Assembly (NCBI RefSeq): GCF_900240385.1
Contig: NZ_OEQH01000001.1
Location: 310,001-374,000, forward strand
DNA length: 64,000 nucleotides
DNA from: Clostridium minihomine
GTDB lineage: Bacteria; Bacillota; Clostridia; Oscillospirales; Acutalibacteraceae
Direction: 5' to 3'
A program made the position numbers and the translations under genes. This document shows, piece by piece, positions 33,424 to 44,824 of the stretch. The notes under the pieces were generated by a model. That model was not told where the DNA came from. It made no database searches and worked only from the letters and a program-made list of their open reading frames with translations. Within the stretch, counting starts at the first letter, position 1. Each line of letters begins with the position of its first letter.

Positions 33424-34578
33424 ATGCTGATACAAAACGCAAAAATTTACACCATGGCGGGTGACCCGATTGACAGCGGTTATCTGTTGGTGAAGGATGG
33501 GAAAATCCAGCAGATAGGCCCCATGCCGGCACCATCTGCTGAGGGAGAAGAGGTGCTGGACTTAAAGGGCGCCCAGGTGTATCCCGGATTCATTGATGTC
33601 CATACCCACCTTGGAATGTGGGAAGATGGCCTGACCTTTGAAGGGGATGACGGCAACGAAGATACCGATCCCGTGACGCCGCATCTGCGGGGGATTGATG
33701 CGGTGAACCCTTTGGATCGCTGCTTTGAAGAAGCTTATGCTGCGGGCATCACCACTGTGGTAACCGGGCCGGGCAGCGCCAACCCCATTGGCGGCCAGTT
33801 GGCTGCATTAAAAACGGCAGGGCGCCGAATTGATAAAATGATTATTAGGGCTCCGATTGCCATGAAGATGGCGCTGGGGGAAAACCCAAAATCTATCTAT
33901 CACGGAAAAGGTCAGGCTCCTTCTACCCGCATGGCCACGGCCGCATTGATTCGGGAAGAACTGTACAAAACCCGGCGATATTTGGAAGAGCTGGAGCTTT
34001 CTAAGAAAGACGAAGAGATTGATCCGCCGGAATACGATATGAAATGTGAAGCGCTGCTGCCGGTGCTGAACCGGCAGCTTCCCGTGCATTTTCACGCTCA
34101 CCGGGCGGACGATATTTTCACCGCTATGCGTTTGGGCAAAGAATTTGATTTGGATTATGTCATTATTCACGGCACAGAAGGGCACCTGATTGCCGATGAA
34201 CTGGCAGAAGAAGATGTTCCGGTGCTTTCCGGCCCTATTTTATGCGATCGTGCCAAGCCGGAAATGAAAAATCTGACCCCCGCCAGCCCCGGTATTCTAT
34301 TCCGCAATGGGGTGCGCATTGCCATTGTTACCGATCATCCGGTGATTCCCATTCAGTATCTGCCGGTGTGTGCGGCGCTGGCCGTGCGGGAAGGATTGGA
34401 GAGGGAACAGGCTCTTCGGGCAATTACCATTTATCCGGCCCAGATTTGCCATATTGAGGACAGGGTGGGATCTTTGGAGCCGGGAAAAGATGCGGATTTT
34501 GTGGTGTTTTCTACAGATCCGCTGCAAATCAGCGCCAAGCCGGACATGGTGTTCGTATCCGGACGCCGGATGGTTTAA
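33424..34578 (+). CDS. Amidohydrolase family protein
   Basis: 384 residues, a TIM-barrel metal hydrolase. The metal motif DVHTHLGMWEDG (HxH) lies near residue 58, further ligands are VHFHAHRADD and IIHGTEGHL, and the final Asp is in VTDHPVIPI. The N-terminus (MLIQNAKIYTMAGDPIDSGYLLVKDGKIQQIG) and the C-terminal SLEPGKDADFVVF form the small beta-sandwich. The family includes imidazolonepropionase-like enzymes; the substrate is not clear. TCGGAGGG precedes the ATG. It stands before fumarase alpha on the same strand, ~50 bases apart. Confidence 0.9.
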   Translation: MLIQNAKIYTMAGDPIDSGYLLVKDGKIQQIGPMPAPSAEGEEVLDLKGAQVYPGFIDVHTHLGMWEDGLTFEGDDGNEDTDPVTPHLRGIDAVNPLDRCFEEAYAAGITTVVTGPGSANPIGGQLAALKTAGRRIDKMIIRAPIAMKMALGENPKSIYHGKGQAPSTRMATAALIREELYKTRRYLEELELSKKDEEIDPPEYDMKCEALLPVLNRQLPVHFHAHRADDIFTAMRLGKEFDLDYVIIHGTEGHLIADELAEEDVPVLSGPILCDRAKPEMKNLTPASPGILFRNGVRIAIVTDHPVIPIQYLPVCAALAVREGLEREQALRAITIYPAQICHIEDRVGSLEPGKDADFVVFSTDPLQISAKPDMVFVSGRRMV

Positions 34579-34629
34579 AGGCCTGTTCCCAAAAAAGACA
34601 GGTATGATACAGAAGGAGTGTGGAATTCG

Positions 34630-35472
34630 ATGAGAGAGGTTTCCGTATCCCGCATCAGCGAAGCGCTTTGCCAAATGTTTATTGAAGCCAACCGGGAGTT
34701 GTCTGAGGATTTGGAGCAGTGCATCCGCCGATCCCCCCAGCAAGAGAGCAATCCCCTGGGAAAATCCATTTTGCAGGATATCTGCGAAAATCTGGATGCT
34801 GCCCGTCAGCTGAATCTTCCCATCTGCCAAGACACCGGCATGGCGGTGGTGTTCGCTGAAATTGGGCAAGAGGTTCACCTGACAGGCGGTTCTTTTGAGC
34901 AGGCAGTGAATGAGGGCGTGCGCAGAGGATATGTGGAAGGACTGCTGCGCTGCTCTGTGGTGAGCGATCCGCTGCGGCGAATCAATACGGAGGACAACAC
35001 TCCCGCTGTTTTGCACACGCGGATTGTTCCCGGTGACAAGGTGACTCTCACCGCTTGCCCCAAGGGGTTTGGCAGTGAAAATATGAGTCGGCTGAAAATG
35101 TTTACCCCAGCGGCAGACCCCCGCCAGATTGTCGATTTCGTGACGGAAACCGTCCGCATTGCGGGCGGGAACCCCTGTCCTCCGTTAGTGCTTGGTGTGG
35201 GAATCGGCGGGGATTTTGAGCTGTGTGCCCAGTTGGCCAAAAAAGCGCTGTGCCGCCCTTTGGACGAGCCGAATTCCGATCCTTATTACCGTCAGCTGGA
35301 AGAAGACATGCTCAAGGCTGTCAATGAGCTGAAGGTTGGCCCCCAGGGCTTTGGCGGTGATGTAACGGCGCTGGCCGTGAACATCGAACCGTATGCAACC
35401 CATATTGCGGGACTTCCCGTTGCAGTGAATGTGGGATGTCATGTCACGCGTCATAAAAAAATAACAATTTGA
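34630..35472 (+). CDS. Fumarate hydratase class I, alpha subunit (orphan)
   Basis: 280 residues corresponding to the N-terminal iron-sulfur domain of class I fumarase/tartrate dehydratase. Three Cys candidates for the [4Fe-4S] cluster are in LPICQDTGMAVVF, LTACPKGFGSENMS and NPCPPLVLGVGIGGD. The enzyme interconverts fumarate and malate. The beta subunit, usually the next gene, is absent here; hpf follows instead. ATG 34630 has AAGGAG 11 bases upstream; an earlier in-frame GTG overlaps that box. Confidence 0.92.
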   Translation: MREVSVSRISEALCQMFIEANRELSEDLEQCIRRSPQQESNPLGKSILQDICENLDAARQLNLPICQDTGMAVVFAEIGQEVHLTGGSFEQAVNEGVRRGYVEGLLRCSVVSDPLRRINTEDNTPAVLHTRIVPGDKVTLTACPKGFGSENMSRLKMFTPAADPRQIVDFVTETVRIAGGNPCPPLVLGVGIGGDFELCAQLAKKALCRPLDEPNSDPYYRQLEEDMLKAVNELKVGPQGFGGDVTALAVNIEPYATHIAGLPVAVNVGCHVTRHKKITI

Positions 35473-35590
35473 TCACGAAATGCTTTCTTTTATTTCGGTA
35501 GTTGTGTTATAATATGGATAGAGATGAGGGGCGGTTTTTATAAAAATCACCCGAACTCTACGATTTCCATTTGCAAAGGAGATGCGTACA

Positions 35591-36139
35591 TTGAAGATTA
35601 CAATTACTGGAAGAAAAGTTACACTGAAGGATCATTTTAAGAATTTAGCGACTAAGAAACTTTCCCGTTTTGAAAAGATCTTTGACGAAAATGCGGATGC
35701 CCATGTGGTGGTTACTCTGGAACGCAACCGCCAGACGGTGGAAATTACAATTCGGGATAAAGGAATGATTTATCGCGCGGAAGCCACCGATTATGAAATG
35801 AACGATGCGCTGGATCAGGTAATCAGTGCTTTGGGACGCCAGATCCGCAAAAATAAAACTCGATTGGACAAGCAGATTCATTCCGCCGCGTTGGACCAGT
35901 TTGTGGAGGATACTTCTACAGAAGCCGAACCGGAGGAATCCATAGCGGAAGAAGAATATCGCATTGTCCGTACGAAGCATTTCCCGATTAAACCCCTTAG
36001 TGTGGATGAGGCTATTTTGCAGATGAACCTGTTGGGTCATCAGTTCTATATGTTCCGCAACGGTGCCACCGGTGAAATTAACGTGGTGTATCAGCGTAAA
36101 AACGGCGATTATGGATTGCTTGAGCCGGATGTGGATTAA
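35591..36139 (+). CDS. hpf: Ribosome hibernation promoting factor, long form
   Basis: 182 residues. The N-terminal domain (KITITGRKVTLKDHFKNLATKKLSRFEKIFDENADAHVVVTLE) binds the 30S decoding centre. The C-terminal domain (EYRIVRTKHFPIKPLSVDEAILQMNLLGHQFYMFRNGATGEINVVYQRKNGDYGLLEP) dimerises ribosomes into inactive 100S particles. I choose TTG 35591 because it has AAAGGAG 9 bases upstream and gives the family's normal N-terminus, whereas ATG 35582 touches that box. A TATAAT about 80 bases upstream is the likely -10. Confidence 0.95.
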   Translation: MKITITGRKVTLKDHFKNLATKKLSRFEKIFDENADAHVVVTLERNRQTVEITIRDKGMIYRAEATDYEMNDALDQVISALGRQIRKNKTRLDKQIHSAALDQFVEDTSTEAEPEESIAEEEYRIVRTKHFPIKPLSVDEAILQMNLLGHQFYMFRNGATGEINVVYQRKNGDYGLLEPDVD

Positions 36140-36282
36140 CTAATGTCTCACGGTATCGATAAAAGCAAAGCTTTTCATGCCGAAGAAAGCACGAAACCAT
36201 AGCTTGTGCAGCCGCTCAAGAGCGGCTATGCCGCAAAACGGTTATATCGTTTTGTTTTTATGGTATAATAAAGGATAAGTCA

Positions 36283-36316
36283 GCGGGGGCCGCATCAGAC
36301 TGCGGCCCCCGCTTTA
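36283..36316 (+). terminator. GC-rich hairpin between hpf and the methyltransferase gene
   Basis: AGCGGGGGCCGCA and TGCGGCCCCCGCT arms, 13 pairs, followed by TTATTG. A TATAAT at 36262-36267 lies just before it, so it could equally be a 5' hairpin of the next transcript. Confidence 0.7.
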
Positions 36317-36372
36317 TTGCCCGGGTAAGGCGAAAGTCTGGCCCGCTACTTTAAAATAACGGAGTGTAATAC

Positions 36373-37494
36373 ATGGATCAATTTAAACTGGTATGCCCCT
36401 GCCTTTTAGGCATAGAGGGGTTAGTGGCTCAAGAACTGCGGGACATGGGTGCCCAGCAGGTAGAGCCGCAGAATGGGCGTGTGGTGTTCGACGGCAGCGA
36501 CGAAATGCTGGCCAGAGCGAACCTGTGCTCCCGCTACAGCGAACGGGTGCTGGTGCTCATGGGAACTTTTCGTGCCGTTACCTTTGAACAGCTGTTTCAG
36601 GGGGTAAAATCTTTGCCCTGGGAACGCTGGATCGATAAAAAGGACAAGTTCCCCGTGAAGGGGCGTTCCCTAAGCTCACAGCTTTCCAGTGTGCCGGACT
36701 GCCAGTCGATTATCAAAAAGGCTATTGTGGAACGGTTGAAGCTGAAGTATAAAGTGCCGTGGTTCGAAGAATCCGGTTCGATGTACCAGGTGCAGTTTTT
36801 GATCCTGAAGGACTCTGTCAGTGTGATGCTGGACACTTCTGGTGTCGGGCTTCACAAGCGCGGTTACCGGGCCAATGCAGCCGAGGCGCCCATCAAAGAA
36901 ACTTTGGCGGCAGCCATGGCGAATTTGGCGCGTCTGTGGCCAGACAGCAAGGTGTATGATCCCTTCTGCGGCTCCGGCACCATTTTGATTGAATCGGCGC
37001 TTTTAGCCATGAACATTGCGCCGGGGATTCAAAGAAACTTTATCGCTGAAACCTGGCAGGGAATTGACAGCGGAATATGGATGCGCGAAAAAGAGCGGGC
37101 ACAGGATTTGGTTCGCCGGGACAGCACTTTTTTGGCAACCGGCTATGACATTGACGGTGCGGCGGTGGCTCTTGCTTTGGACAATGCGAAAAAGGCGGGA
37201 GTGATTTCTCATGTTCGGGCAGAAAAGCGGGATATCCGCGACTTTGCCGAAGAAGGCGAGCGTGGCTGCGTGATCTGCAATCCGCCCTATGGGGAGCGTT
37301 TGCTGAACCTGCAAGAGGCGGAAGAGCTATACCGGGTGATGGGGCAGAACTTTTTGCCCAAACGTGGCTGGAGCTACCATATCATCAGCCCCGATGAAAC
37401 CTTTGAAGGCTGCTTCGGTCGTCTGGCCGATAAGCGCCGCAAGCTGTATAACGGAATGATCAAGTGCCAGCTTTACAGCTATTTTAAAGCATAA
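36373..37494 (+). CDS. THUMP-domain class I SAM RNA methyltransferase (RlmL/YpsC-like)
   Basis: 373 residues. The N-terminal ~60 residues and THUMP region (FKLVCPCLLGIEGLVAQELRDMG) bind RNA. The Rossmann methyltransferase has VYDPFCGSGTILIESALLAMNIAPG (SAM motif I) and CVICNPPYGERL (NPPY, N2-guanine methylation). Homologues methylate G2445-type guanines of 23S rRNA. TTAGGCATAGAGG is typical of the family start. It is monocistronic with a strong terminator. Confidence 0.92.
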   Translation: MDQFKLVCPCLLGIEGLVAQELRDMGAQQVEPQNGRVVFDGSDEMLARANLCSRYSERVLVLMGTFRAVTFEQLFQGVKSLPWERWIDKKDKFPVKGRSLSSQLSSVPDCQSIIKKAIVERLKLKYKVPWFEESGSMYQVQFLILKDSVSVMLDTSGVGLHKRGYRANAAEAPIKETLAAAMANLARLWPDSKVYDPFCGSGTILIESALLAMNIAPGIQRNFIAETWQGIDSGIWMREKERAQDLVRRDSTFLATGYDIDGAAVALALDNAKKAGVISHVRAEKRDIRDFAEEGERGCVICNPPYGERLLNLQEAEELYRVMGQNFLPKRGWSYHIISPDETFEGCFGRLADKRRKLYNGMIKCQLYSYFKA

Positions 37495-37508
37495 GAAGAG
37501 AATAAATC

Positions 37509-37543
37509 AAAACCGGGAATTCCTTGTGAATTCCCGGTTTTTC
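37509..37543 (+). terminator. Terminator of the RlmL-like gene
   Basis: AAACCGGGAATTC pairs with GAATTCCCGGTTT over a CTTGT loop, followed by TTC-rich sequence. Confidence 0.9.
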
Positions 37544-37544
37544 T

Positions 37545-37950
37545 TGTCAAAGAAAATCCGGGCAAAAATAATCTTACAAAGCTTCTTGATTAAAATATTA
37601 TAGTGTTTTCTGTGGAATATTTTAACAGAAATATTTCTGCAAACTACTTTTTGGGTGGTAGCAAAACGACCTATGGATATCTGATGAGCAGCTTTTTTCT
37701 TTTGTGAACTCACGAAAGTACGATAAGTTATTTTGAAGATTCATTTTGAGAAGCAATGAAACTCCATAAAGAATCCAGTTTAGCTTGTTTGAAGAAATTT
37801 CCCTTTTTTGGTTATACTGGTAACAAAAGACACAAAGTTTTTTCTTGTGCAGCAGGGCAGTACAGGGAATGGAATGCTTTCGGATCATGATGATTTCTCA
37901 CAGGTAAATGTAAAAAAATTATGAAATTGGGAAATTTAGAAAAAAACCTC
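37545..37950. other. Gene-free, AT-rich stretch before groES
   Basis: About 400 bases with no convincing gene on either strand. Open frames on the minus strand here have no ribosome site and improbable composition, and I see no known RNA element. Confidence 0.6.
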
Positions 37951-37979
37951 TTGATTTTTACAGGGACAGCGGCTAAAAT
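37951..37979 (+). promoter_or_regulatory. Promoter of groESL
   Basis: TTGATT, 17-base spacer, TAAAAT, ending 5 bases before CIRCE. Confidence 0.8.
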
Positions 37980-37984
37980 AAGAT

Positions 37985-38011
37985 TTAGCACTCAGGTGCA
38001 AAGAGTGCTAA
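37985..38011 (+). promoter_or_regulatory. CIRCE element, HrcA operator
   Basis: Exact TTAGCACTC, 9-base spacer, GAGTGCTAA. HrcA binds here and represses groESL in the absence of heat stress. The hrcA gene is not in the window. Confidence 0.97.
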
Positions 38012-38031
38012 ACTAATTGTGTTAAAATTGA

Positions 38032-38340
<309 letters not shown>

Positions 38341-38376
38341 CAATCTTACGGCAAAAGCGAAACATTTGGTGCCTGA

Positions 38377-40119
<1,743 letters not shown>

Positions 40120-40138
40120 GAGAAACCGCCAAATGAAA

Positions 40139-40175
40139 TAAAAGGGTGATGCTGATTTTCAGCATCACCCTTTTT
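40139..40175 (+). terminator. Terminator of groESL
   Basis: AAAAGGGTGATGCTGA and TCAGCATCACCCTTTTT arms with a short TTT loop. Confidence 0.93.
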
Positions 40176-40478
40176 ATATCTTATTTTCGTGATTTAGAAA
40201 ATGATGAACTGCGTTAAGAATCATCTGTGTTAGAGAGCTCTTATGTGAACAGCGGGGAGTATCTCACGATTCTGATTTTGTGTTTTTCTCTTAGATTGGA
40301 AAAGAAGAAACGAGATTGGCAGTGTTTTTGAGAAAAGGATGGAGAAAAGGGACTCACCAGAGTCCCCTTCATCCAACCAAATTTCTATTGTTAGAGAGAG
40401 ATAAGCAAAGGATAGGCCCATGTGGGAAACAATTCCCACCAAAGGCTGTTGTTGGGTTTTACTGCTTCTATTGTATGT
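40176..40478. other. Gene-free stretch between groEL and agcS
   Basis: Two small hairpins are visible, GGGACTC/AGTCCC (near 40350) and GTGGGAA/TTCCCAC (near 40421-40440). On the minus strand either could contribute to ending agcS transcription, but neither has a good T run. No gene is supported. Confidence 0.45.
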
Positions 40479-41927
40479 TTATTCAGCCGCAGACTCTACA
40501 GAAACTTTTTTTTCGTCTGTCTTGTTGTTCCAGCAGTCGGTATCGTAAATCCCCACATCTTCTGCGTGGAATACGGGGTTTTTGCCTGCTTTTTTCTGCT
40601 TTTCATAGTCTTTTAATACCAGAATAGCTTTGTTGCCCAGAATCAGAATGGCAGGAACATTGAGCAGAACCATGATTCCCATGGTAAAGTCAGCCAGGTT
40701 CCAGGCCAGAGAAGTATCCATAACGCATCCGGCGAATACGGCTGCCACGATGCTGAGGCGGAAAAATTTTAATGAAGTTTGCCGTTTTAAAATATAGAAT
40801 ACATTGGATTCGGTGTAATAGTAGTTGCCGATAATTGTAGCAAATGCAAAGAAGAACACCGAAATGGATACAAACCAAATACCAAAGGTACCGAATTGAG
40901 ATTCTGTAGCTGCCTGCACCAAGGGCATAGCATCCAGTCCTTCATAGGGGATTCCAGGAGTTAAAATTAACAGTGCAGTAGAAGTGCAAAGGATAATGGT
41001 ATCGATAAAGACGGCCAGCATCTGCACCAATCCTTGTTTTGCAGGGTGGGAATCATCCACGGTTGCCGCTGCGTTGGGCGCGCTGCCCATACCGGCTTCG
41101 TTGGAATACAGGCCGCGGCGGATACCGATGGAAATCGCAGTTCCTGCAAATCCGCCGGAAACGGATTCAAAAGAGAACGCACGGTGGAAAACCTCTGAAA
41201 ATACGTAAGGCAGGTTATGGATATTTAAAATAACCACAATAATGCTGATGAGAAGGAAAGCAATTGCCATAATCGGAACAATAATTTCAGAAATTTTTGC
41301 AACAATTTTTTGGCCGCCGAACACCGCGTATGCAGTAAAAGCAGACATGAAAACAGCTGTGCCATAAACTACCCAGGGGGAACTGCCAAAGTTTTGCTGC
41401 AAAGCATCGGCTACCGCATTTGCCTGCAGGCATTGGAACCCATAAGCAAAGGAGCAAATAAGGCTGATGGAAAAGATAACGCCCACCGTGCGGTGCTTAA
41501 AGATTTTGACCAGGTAAAAGGAGGGGCCGCCTCGCAGGCTGCCGTCTGGCATCCTTTCTTTATAAACCTGTGCCAATGTACTTTCAATAAAGGCGGAGGC
41601 TCCGCCCAAAGCGGCTGTGACCCACATCCAGAAGATGGCGCCGGGGCCGCCTAAAATAATAGCGGAAGCCACGCCCACAATGTTTCCCACGCCCAGACGG
41701 GATGCGCAAGACACCATCAATGCCTGAAAGCCGGAAACAGTCTTTTCATTATCGTTGCTTTCAGAAAGCAGCCGGATTCCCTCGCCCATCATACGGAATT
41801 GCACCAGCCGCGTTCGCACGGAAAAATAAATTCCGCTTACCAGCAGTAATACTAATAGGATGCTGCTGTACATGAAATTATTAACCACGTTTAATGTACT
41901 ATTGATAAACTCTGAGATAACGTTCAT
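40479..41927 (-). CDS. Alanine/glycine:cation symporter (AgcS family)
   Basis: 482 residues with about 11 membrane segments. Family marks: RTRLVQFRMMGEGIRLL near the N-terminus, GFQALMVSCASRLGVGNIVGVASAII and GGPGAIFWMWVTAALGGASAFIESTLAQVYK, GIRRGLYSNEAGMGSAPNAAA. It takes up a small amino acid, classically alanine or glycine and in some members glutamine, with Na+. Lying 23 bases after a glutaminase gene on the same strand, a glutamine symporter role is plausible by context. AAGGGG precedes the ATG. Confidence 0.93.
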   Translation of the reverse strand: MNVISEFINSTLNVVNNFMYSSILLVLLLVSGIYFSVRTRLVQFRMMGEGIRLLSESNDNEKTVSGFQALMVSCASRLGVGNIVGVASAIILGGPGAIFWMWVTAALGGASAFIESTLAQVYKERMPDGSLRGGPSFYLVKIFKHRTVGVIFSISLICSFAYGFQCLQANAVADALQQNFGSSPWVVYGTAVFMSAFTAYAVFGGQKIVAKISEIIVPIMAIAFLLISIIVVILNIHNLPYVFSEVFHRAFSFESVSGGFAGTAISIGIRRGLYSNEAGMGSAPNAAATVDDSHPAKQGLVQMLAVFIDTIILCTSTALLILTPGIPYEGLDAMPLVQAATESQFGTFGIWFVSISVFFFAFATIIGNYYYTESNVFYILKRQTSLKFFRLSIVAAVFAGCVMDTSLAWNLADFTMGIMVLLNVPAILILGNKAILVLKDYEKQKKAGKNPVFHAEDVGIYDTDCWNNKTDEKKVSVESAAE

Positions 41928-41950
41928 ACTCTAAACCCCTTCTTGTTTGA

Positions 41951-42898
41951 TTACACCGCAGTGTCGGTTTTGTTTGCAAAATAATGCAGATTCAGCTCCC
42001 GGGACAAGTATTCCAGCATATGTATGCCGCCAATGCTGTTTCCCTTCTTATTCAGTACCGGGCCATATGTGGCGATTCCCATGCCCTGATCGGCTGCTGC
42101 GATAATTCCACCTCCTACTCCGCTTTTGGATGGGATTCCTGCCTTCACTGCAAACTCGCCTGATTCATCATACATGCCGCAGGTTAACATCAAGGTCTTC
42201 ACAATGCGAATGATCCAATCTTCCACCATTTGTTTTCCGGTTACGGGATCTTTTCCGTCATTGGCCAGAATCAGACTGAAACGGGCCAAATCCTGTGTGT
42301 TGACTTCTACCGAACACATTCGGAAATAACTGTCCAAAATTGGTTCGGGATCCCCCTCCAGAATGTGATCGCTGAGCAAAAGATAGGCGATGGAACGGTT
42401 GCGCTGACCTGTGTGTTTTTCAGAAAGGTAAACCTGCTCATTCAGGCGTACGGTATCGTTGAAGCAAAGTTGTTTTACCAACTGCAGAAATTCCGAAAAG
42501 GGATCTGAACACTCAATGCAGCTTACTGTCACAATCGCTCCGGCATTGATCATCGGGTTAAATGGATAAAGCTGTTTGGTTTCCAGTTGCACAATGCTGT
42601 CAAAACAATCGCCGGTGGGTTCCATGCCCACTTTACTGAACACTTTGTCATAGCCGGCGGTTTGCAGAGCCAGAATCAAAGAAAAGGTTTTGGCAATGCT
42701 TTGCATGGTGAAAGGGACCTGCCAGTTTCCTACAGGATACATCAAACCCTCTTTGGTCATAAGACAAATCCCTAAATTGGAAGGGTCGGCTTTTGCCAGT
42801 TCGGGAATATAATCGGCAACCTTTCCATAAGATAAAAAGCTCTTTCCGTATAGTAAGGCATTTTCTAAAATCGCCCCGATGTCTTGTTGCATCATCAT
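41951..42898 (-). CDS. glsA: Glutaminase A
   Basis: 315 residues, a serine-dependent beta-lactamase-like fold that hydrolyses glutamine to glutamate and ammonia. The catalytic SxxK is in FTMQSIAKTF; further family marks are PFNPMINAGAIV, the YLSEK...GQRNRSIAYLL stretch, and FAVKAGIPSKSGVGGGI. AAGGGG stands 7 bases before the first of three successive ATG codons. It is the first gene of a likely operon with the AgcS symporter, together giving glutamine uptake and deamidation; ammonia release can serve acid tolerance. Confidence 0.95.
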   Translation of the reverse strand: MMMQQDIGAILENALLYGKSFLSYGKVADYIPELAKADPSNLGICLMTKEGLMYPVGNWQVPFTMQSIAKTFSLILALQTAGYDKVFSKVGMEPTGDCFDSIVQLETKQLYPFNPMINAGAIVTVSCIECSDPFSEFLQLVKQLCFNDTVRLNEQVYLSEKHTGQRNRSIAYLLLSDHILEGDPEPILDSYFRMCSVEVNTQDLARFSLILANDGKDPVTGKQMVEDWIIRIVKTLMLTCGMYDESGEFAVKAGIPSKSGVGGGIIAAADQGMGIATYGPVLNKKGNSIGGIHMLEYLSRELNLHYFANKTDTAV

Positions 42899-43190
42899 AA
42901 AATTACCCCTTAGAATCTAACGTTTTTTATTGATTATTAAATATCATAGCATACTATTTCCAAATCGGGTAACTGCTTTTATGGATAATGCTTATAGCGA
43001 TCTGGTATAGAAACATTGAACATAAGGATCATGATTCTGTCTGTATTATCATACGAATATGGGACAGAGGTCTTTACGAACTCCCTTTTCCTGTGTAATA
43101 TAAAACTACAGAATGTTACACGGAAATTATCATAATACATATTTACATTCTGTTGATTTCAGGGAAGAATTAAGTGGAGGCAGTGAAGGT

Positions 43191-44183
43191 ATGGAGATAA
43201 AATATTTAAAATATTTTGGGGCGGTGGCTTATTACGGTTCCATCAATCAGGCCGCTAAGGCGATGTATGTTTCTCAGCCGCATCTTAGCCACATTATTAA
43301 AGAAATTGAGGAAGAAGCTGGTTTTGAATTGTTTCAAAGAACCAAACAGGGCTGTGTACTGACAAAAAACGGAAAAAAATATTTAAAACACTGCGAAGTC
43401 ATTATTCGAGAAATGGAAAATCTGAAGAAGTTTACGAGCGAGGTGCAAGCAGGCGAAAGCACCATGAGCGTTTCTATGACACGGTTTTCTCATACGGCGG
43501 AATGTTTTAACCGGGTTTGCTGCCAGCATCAGGATCTGGAGCGTTTTTCTTATCGGCTGCATGAAGACTCCACCATGAATGTGATTGATGATGTAATAAA
43601 CGGAAACGCCAATGTGGGCGTAATTCATTTTGCCTATCAGGAATCGAAAATGATGCATAAATTGTTTTCTGACAAGAATTTAGACTATACACCGTTGGCA
43701 CTGTTTATGCCCTATGTCTGCATTTCTGCCAAGCATGAGCTTTTGCTTCAAAACAGCAGCATTGATATCTCTGCTTTAAAACAATATGGCTTTGTGCGCT
43801 ACATTGGTCAGTTTGAAGATTTTATTTACCACATCACCACAGAGAATCTGCATTTGGATTTAAACGATTCTTCTAAAATTATTTATGTGGGCGACCGGGC
43901 CGAACAGATGCAGTTGATTTCAATGAGCAACTTTTTCACCATTGGTATTTCTGAATTTGCAGGGCAGGATTCTATGTACGGGGTGGTGTCTGTTCCTTTG
44001 ATGAATTGCTCAGAACAGCTTCAATTTGGAATTGTGATCAAAAAGAACGCCAGGCTGGCTGCAGCAGAACTTCAATTTATCGAAGAAGTTACAAAACGTT
44101 TTGGGGAATTGCAGACTTTGGAAAACAAAACAGTGCGGGCGGGAGTTTCTGTGAATGCAGTTCCTGAGCAGAATTGTGGTTAG
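43191..44183 (+). CDS. LysR-family transcriptional regulator
   Basis: 330 residues. N-terminal winged helix: MEIKYLKYFGAVAYYGSINQAAKAMYVSQPHLSHIIKEIEEEAGFELFQRTKQGCVLTKNGKKYL. A long effector domain follows. It is divergent from glsA-agcS with a ~290-base shared region, the classical LysR arrangement, so it is the probable regulator of that operon. GGAGG lies 10 bases before ATG 43191; an upstream 26-codon extension has no ribosome site. The effector is unknown, but glutamine or pH signals would fit. Confidence 0.92.
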   Translation: MEIKYLKYFGAVAYYGSINQAAKAMYVSQPHLSHIIKEIEEEAGFELFQRTKQGCVLTKNGKKYLKHCEVIIREMENLKKFTSEVQAGESTMSVSMTRFSHTAECFNRVCCQHQDLERFSYRLHEDSTMNVIDDVINGNANVGVIHFAYQESKMMHKLFSDKNLDYTPLALFMPYVCISAKHELLLQNSSIDISALKQYGFVRYIGQFEDFIYHITTENLHLDLNDSSKIIYVGDRAEQMQLISMSNFFTIGISEFAGQDSMYGVVSVPLMNCSEQLQFGIVIKKNARLAAAELQFIEEVTKRFGELQTLENKTVRAGVSVNAVPEQNCG

Positions 44184-44362
44184 TAATTCCGCAAAAAGAG
44201 AGAACAAACTGTTCGGACAAAACCGGTAAAAACGCCCACGAAAATATGGTTTGGATAAATGTGGTATTATTCTTATACAATTTGCATTAAAATTGAATTT
44301 ATGGTAAACTAAAAAAGTAAAATACGGGAAACAAAGACTCTACTTTCGGGAGGTGTGGAACG

Positions 44363-44800
44363 ATGGAAGCTTATTATCCTTATGTTTGGTTGGCCGTCAT
44401 TATTGGCGCGGCAATTCTGGAAGCAGTAACGGCTCAATTGGTGTCCATTTGGATGGTGGTTGGCGGCATTGCAGCTTTAATCGCAAACATGGCTGGGGCT
44501 CCGTTGGGGGTTCAGCTGGCGATTTTTGTCGGCGTAACCGCTTTAACACTGGCAGCGACACGTCCGCTGGTGAAAAAAATAATAACAGTGAAAAAAGAAG
44601 ATACCAATGCAGGTAGATATGTGGGAAAAACTGGAATTGTTACCAGTGCAATTGACAATGAAAAGGGACAGGGACAGGTTACGGTAATGGGAAGTATTTG
44701 GTCTGCCCGTTCCCATGATGGTTCTGTGATATCGGAAGGAAATAATGTTTTAGTGCTTCGCATTGAAGGAGTTAAGCTGATTGTACAGCCTGAGTCATAA
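44363..44800 (+). CDS. NfeD-like membrane protein, short form
   Basis: 145 residues. Two or three membrane helices (VWLAVIIGAAILEAVTAQLVSIWMVVGGIAALIANMAG; LGVQLAIFVGVTALTLAAT) are followed by a C-terminal OB-fold (GRYVGKTGIVTSAIDNEKGQGQVTVMGSIWSARS...GNNVLVLRIEGVKLIVQP). GGGAGG precedes the ATG. NfeD proteins are typically paired with an SPFH protein, and that partner follows 24 bases downstream. Confidence 0.92.
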   Translation: MEAYYPYVWLAVIIGAAILEAVTAQLVSIWMVVGGIAALIANMAGAPLGVQLAIFVGVTALTLAATRPLVKKIITVKKEDTNAGRYVGKTGIVTSAIDNEKGQGQVTVMGSIWSARSHDGSVISEGNNVLVLRIEGVKLIVQPES

Positions 44801-44824
44801 ATTATGTAAACAGGAGGTTTTGCT

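Noticed and set aside
37507-37888. Two minus-strand frames between the RlmL-like gene and groES
   Set aside because: No ribosome sites, one begins inside a terminator, and the composition is that of random AT-rich DNA.
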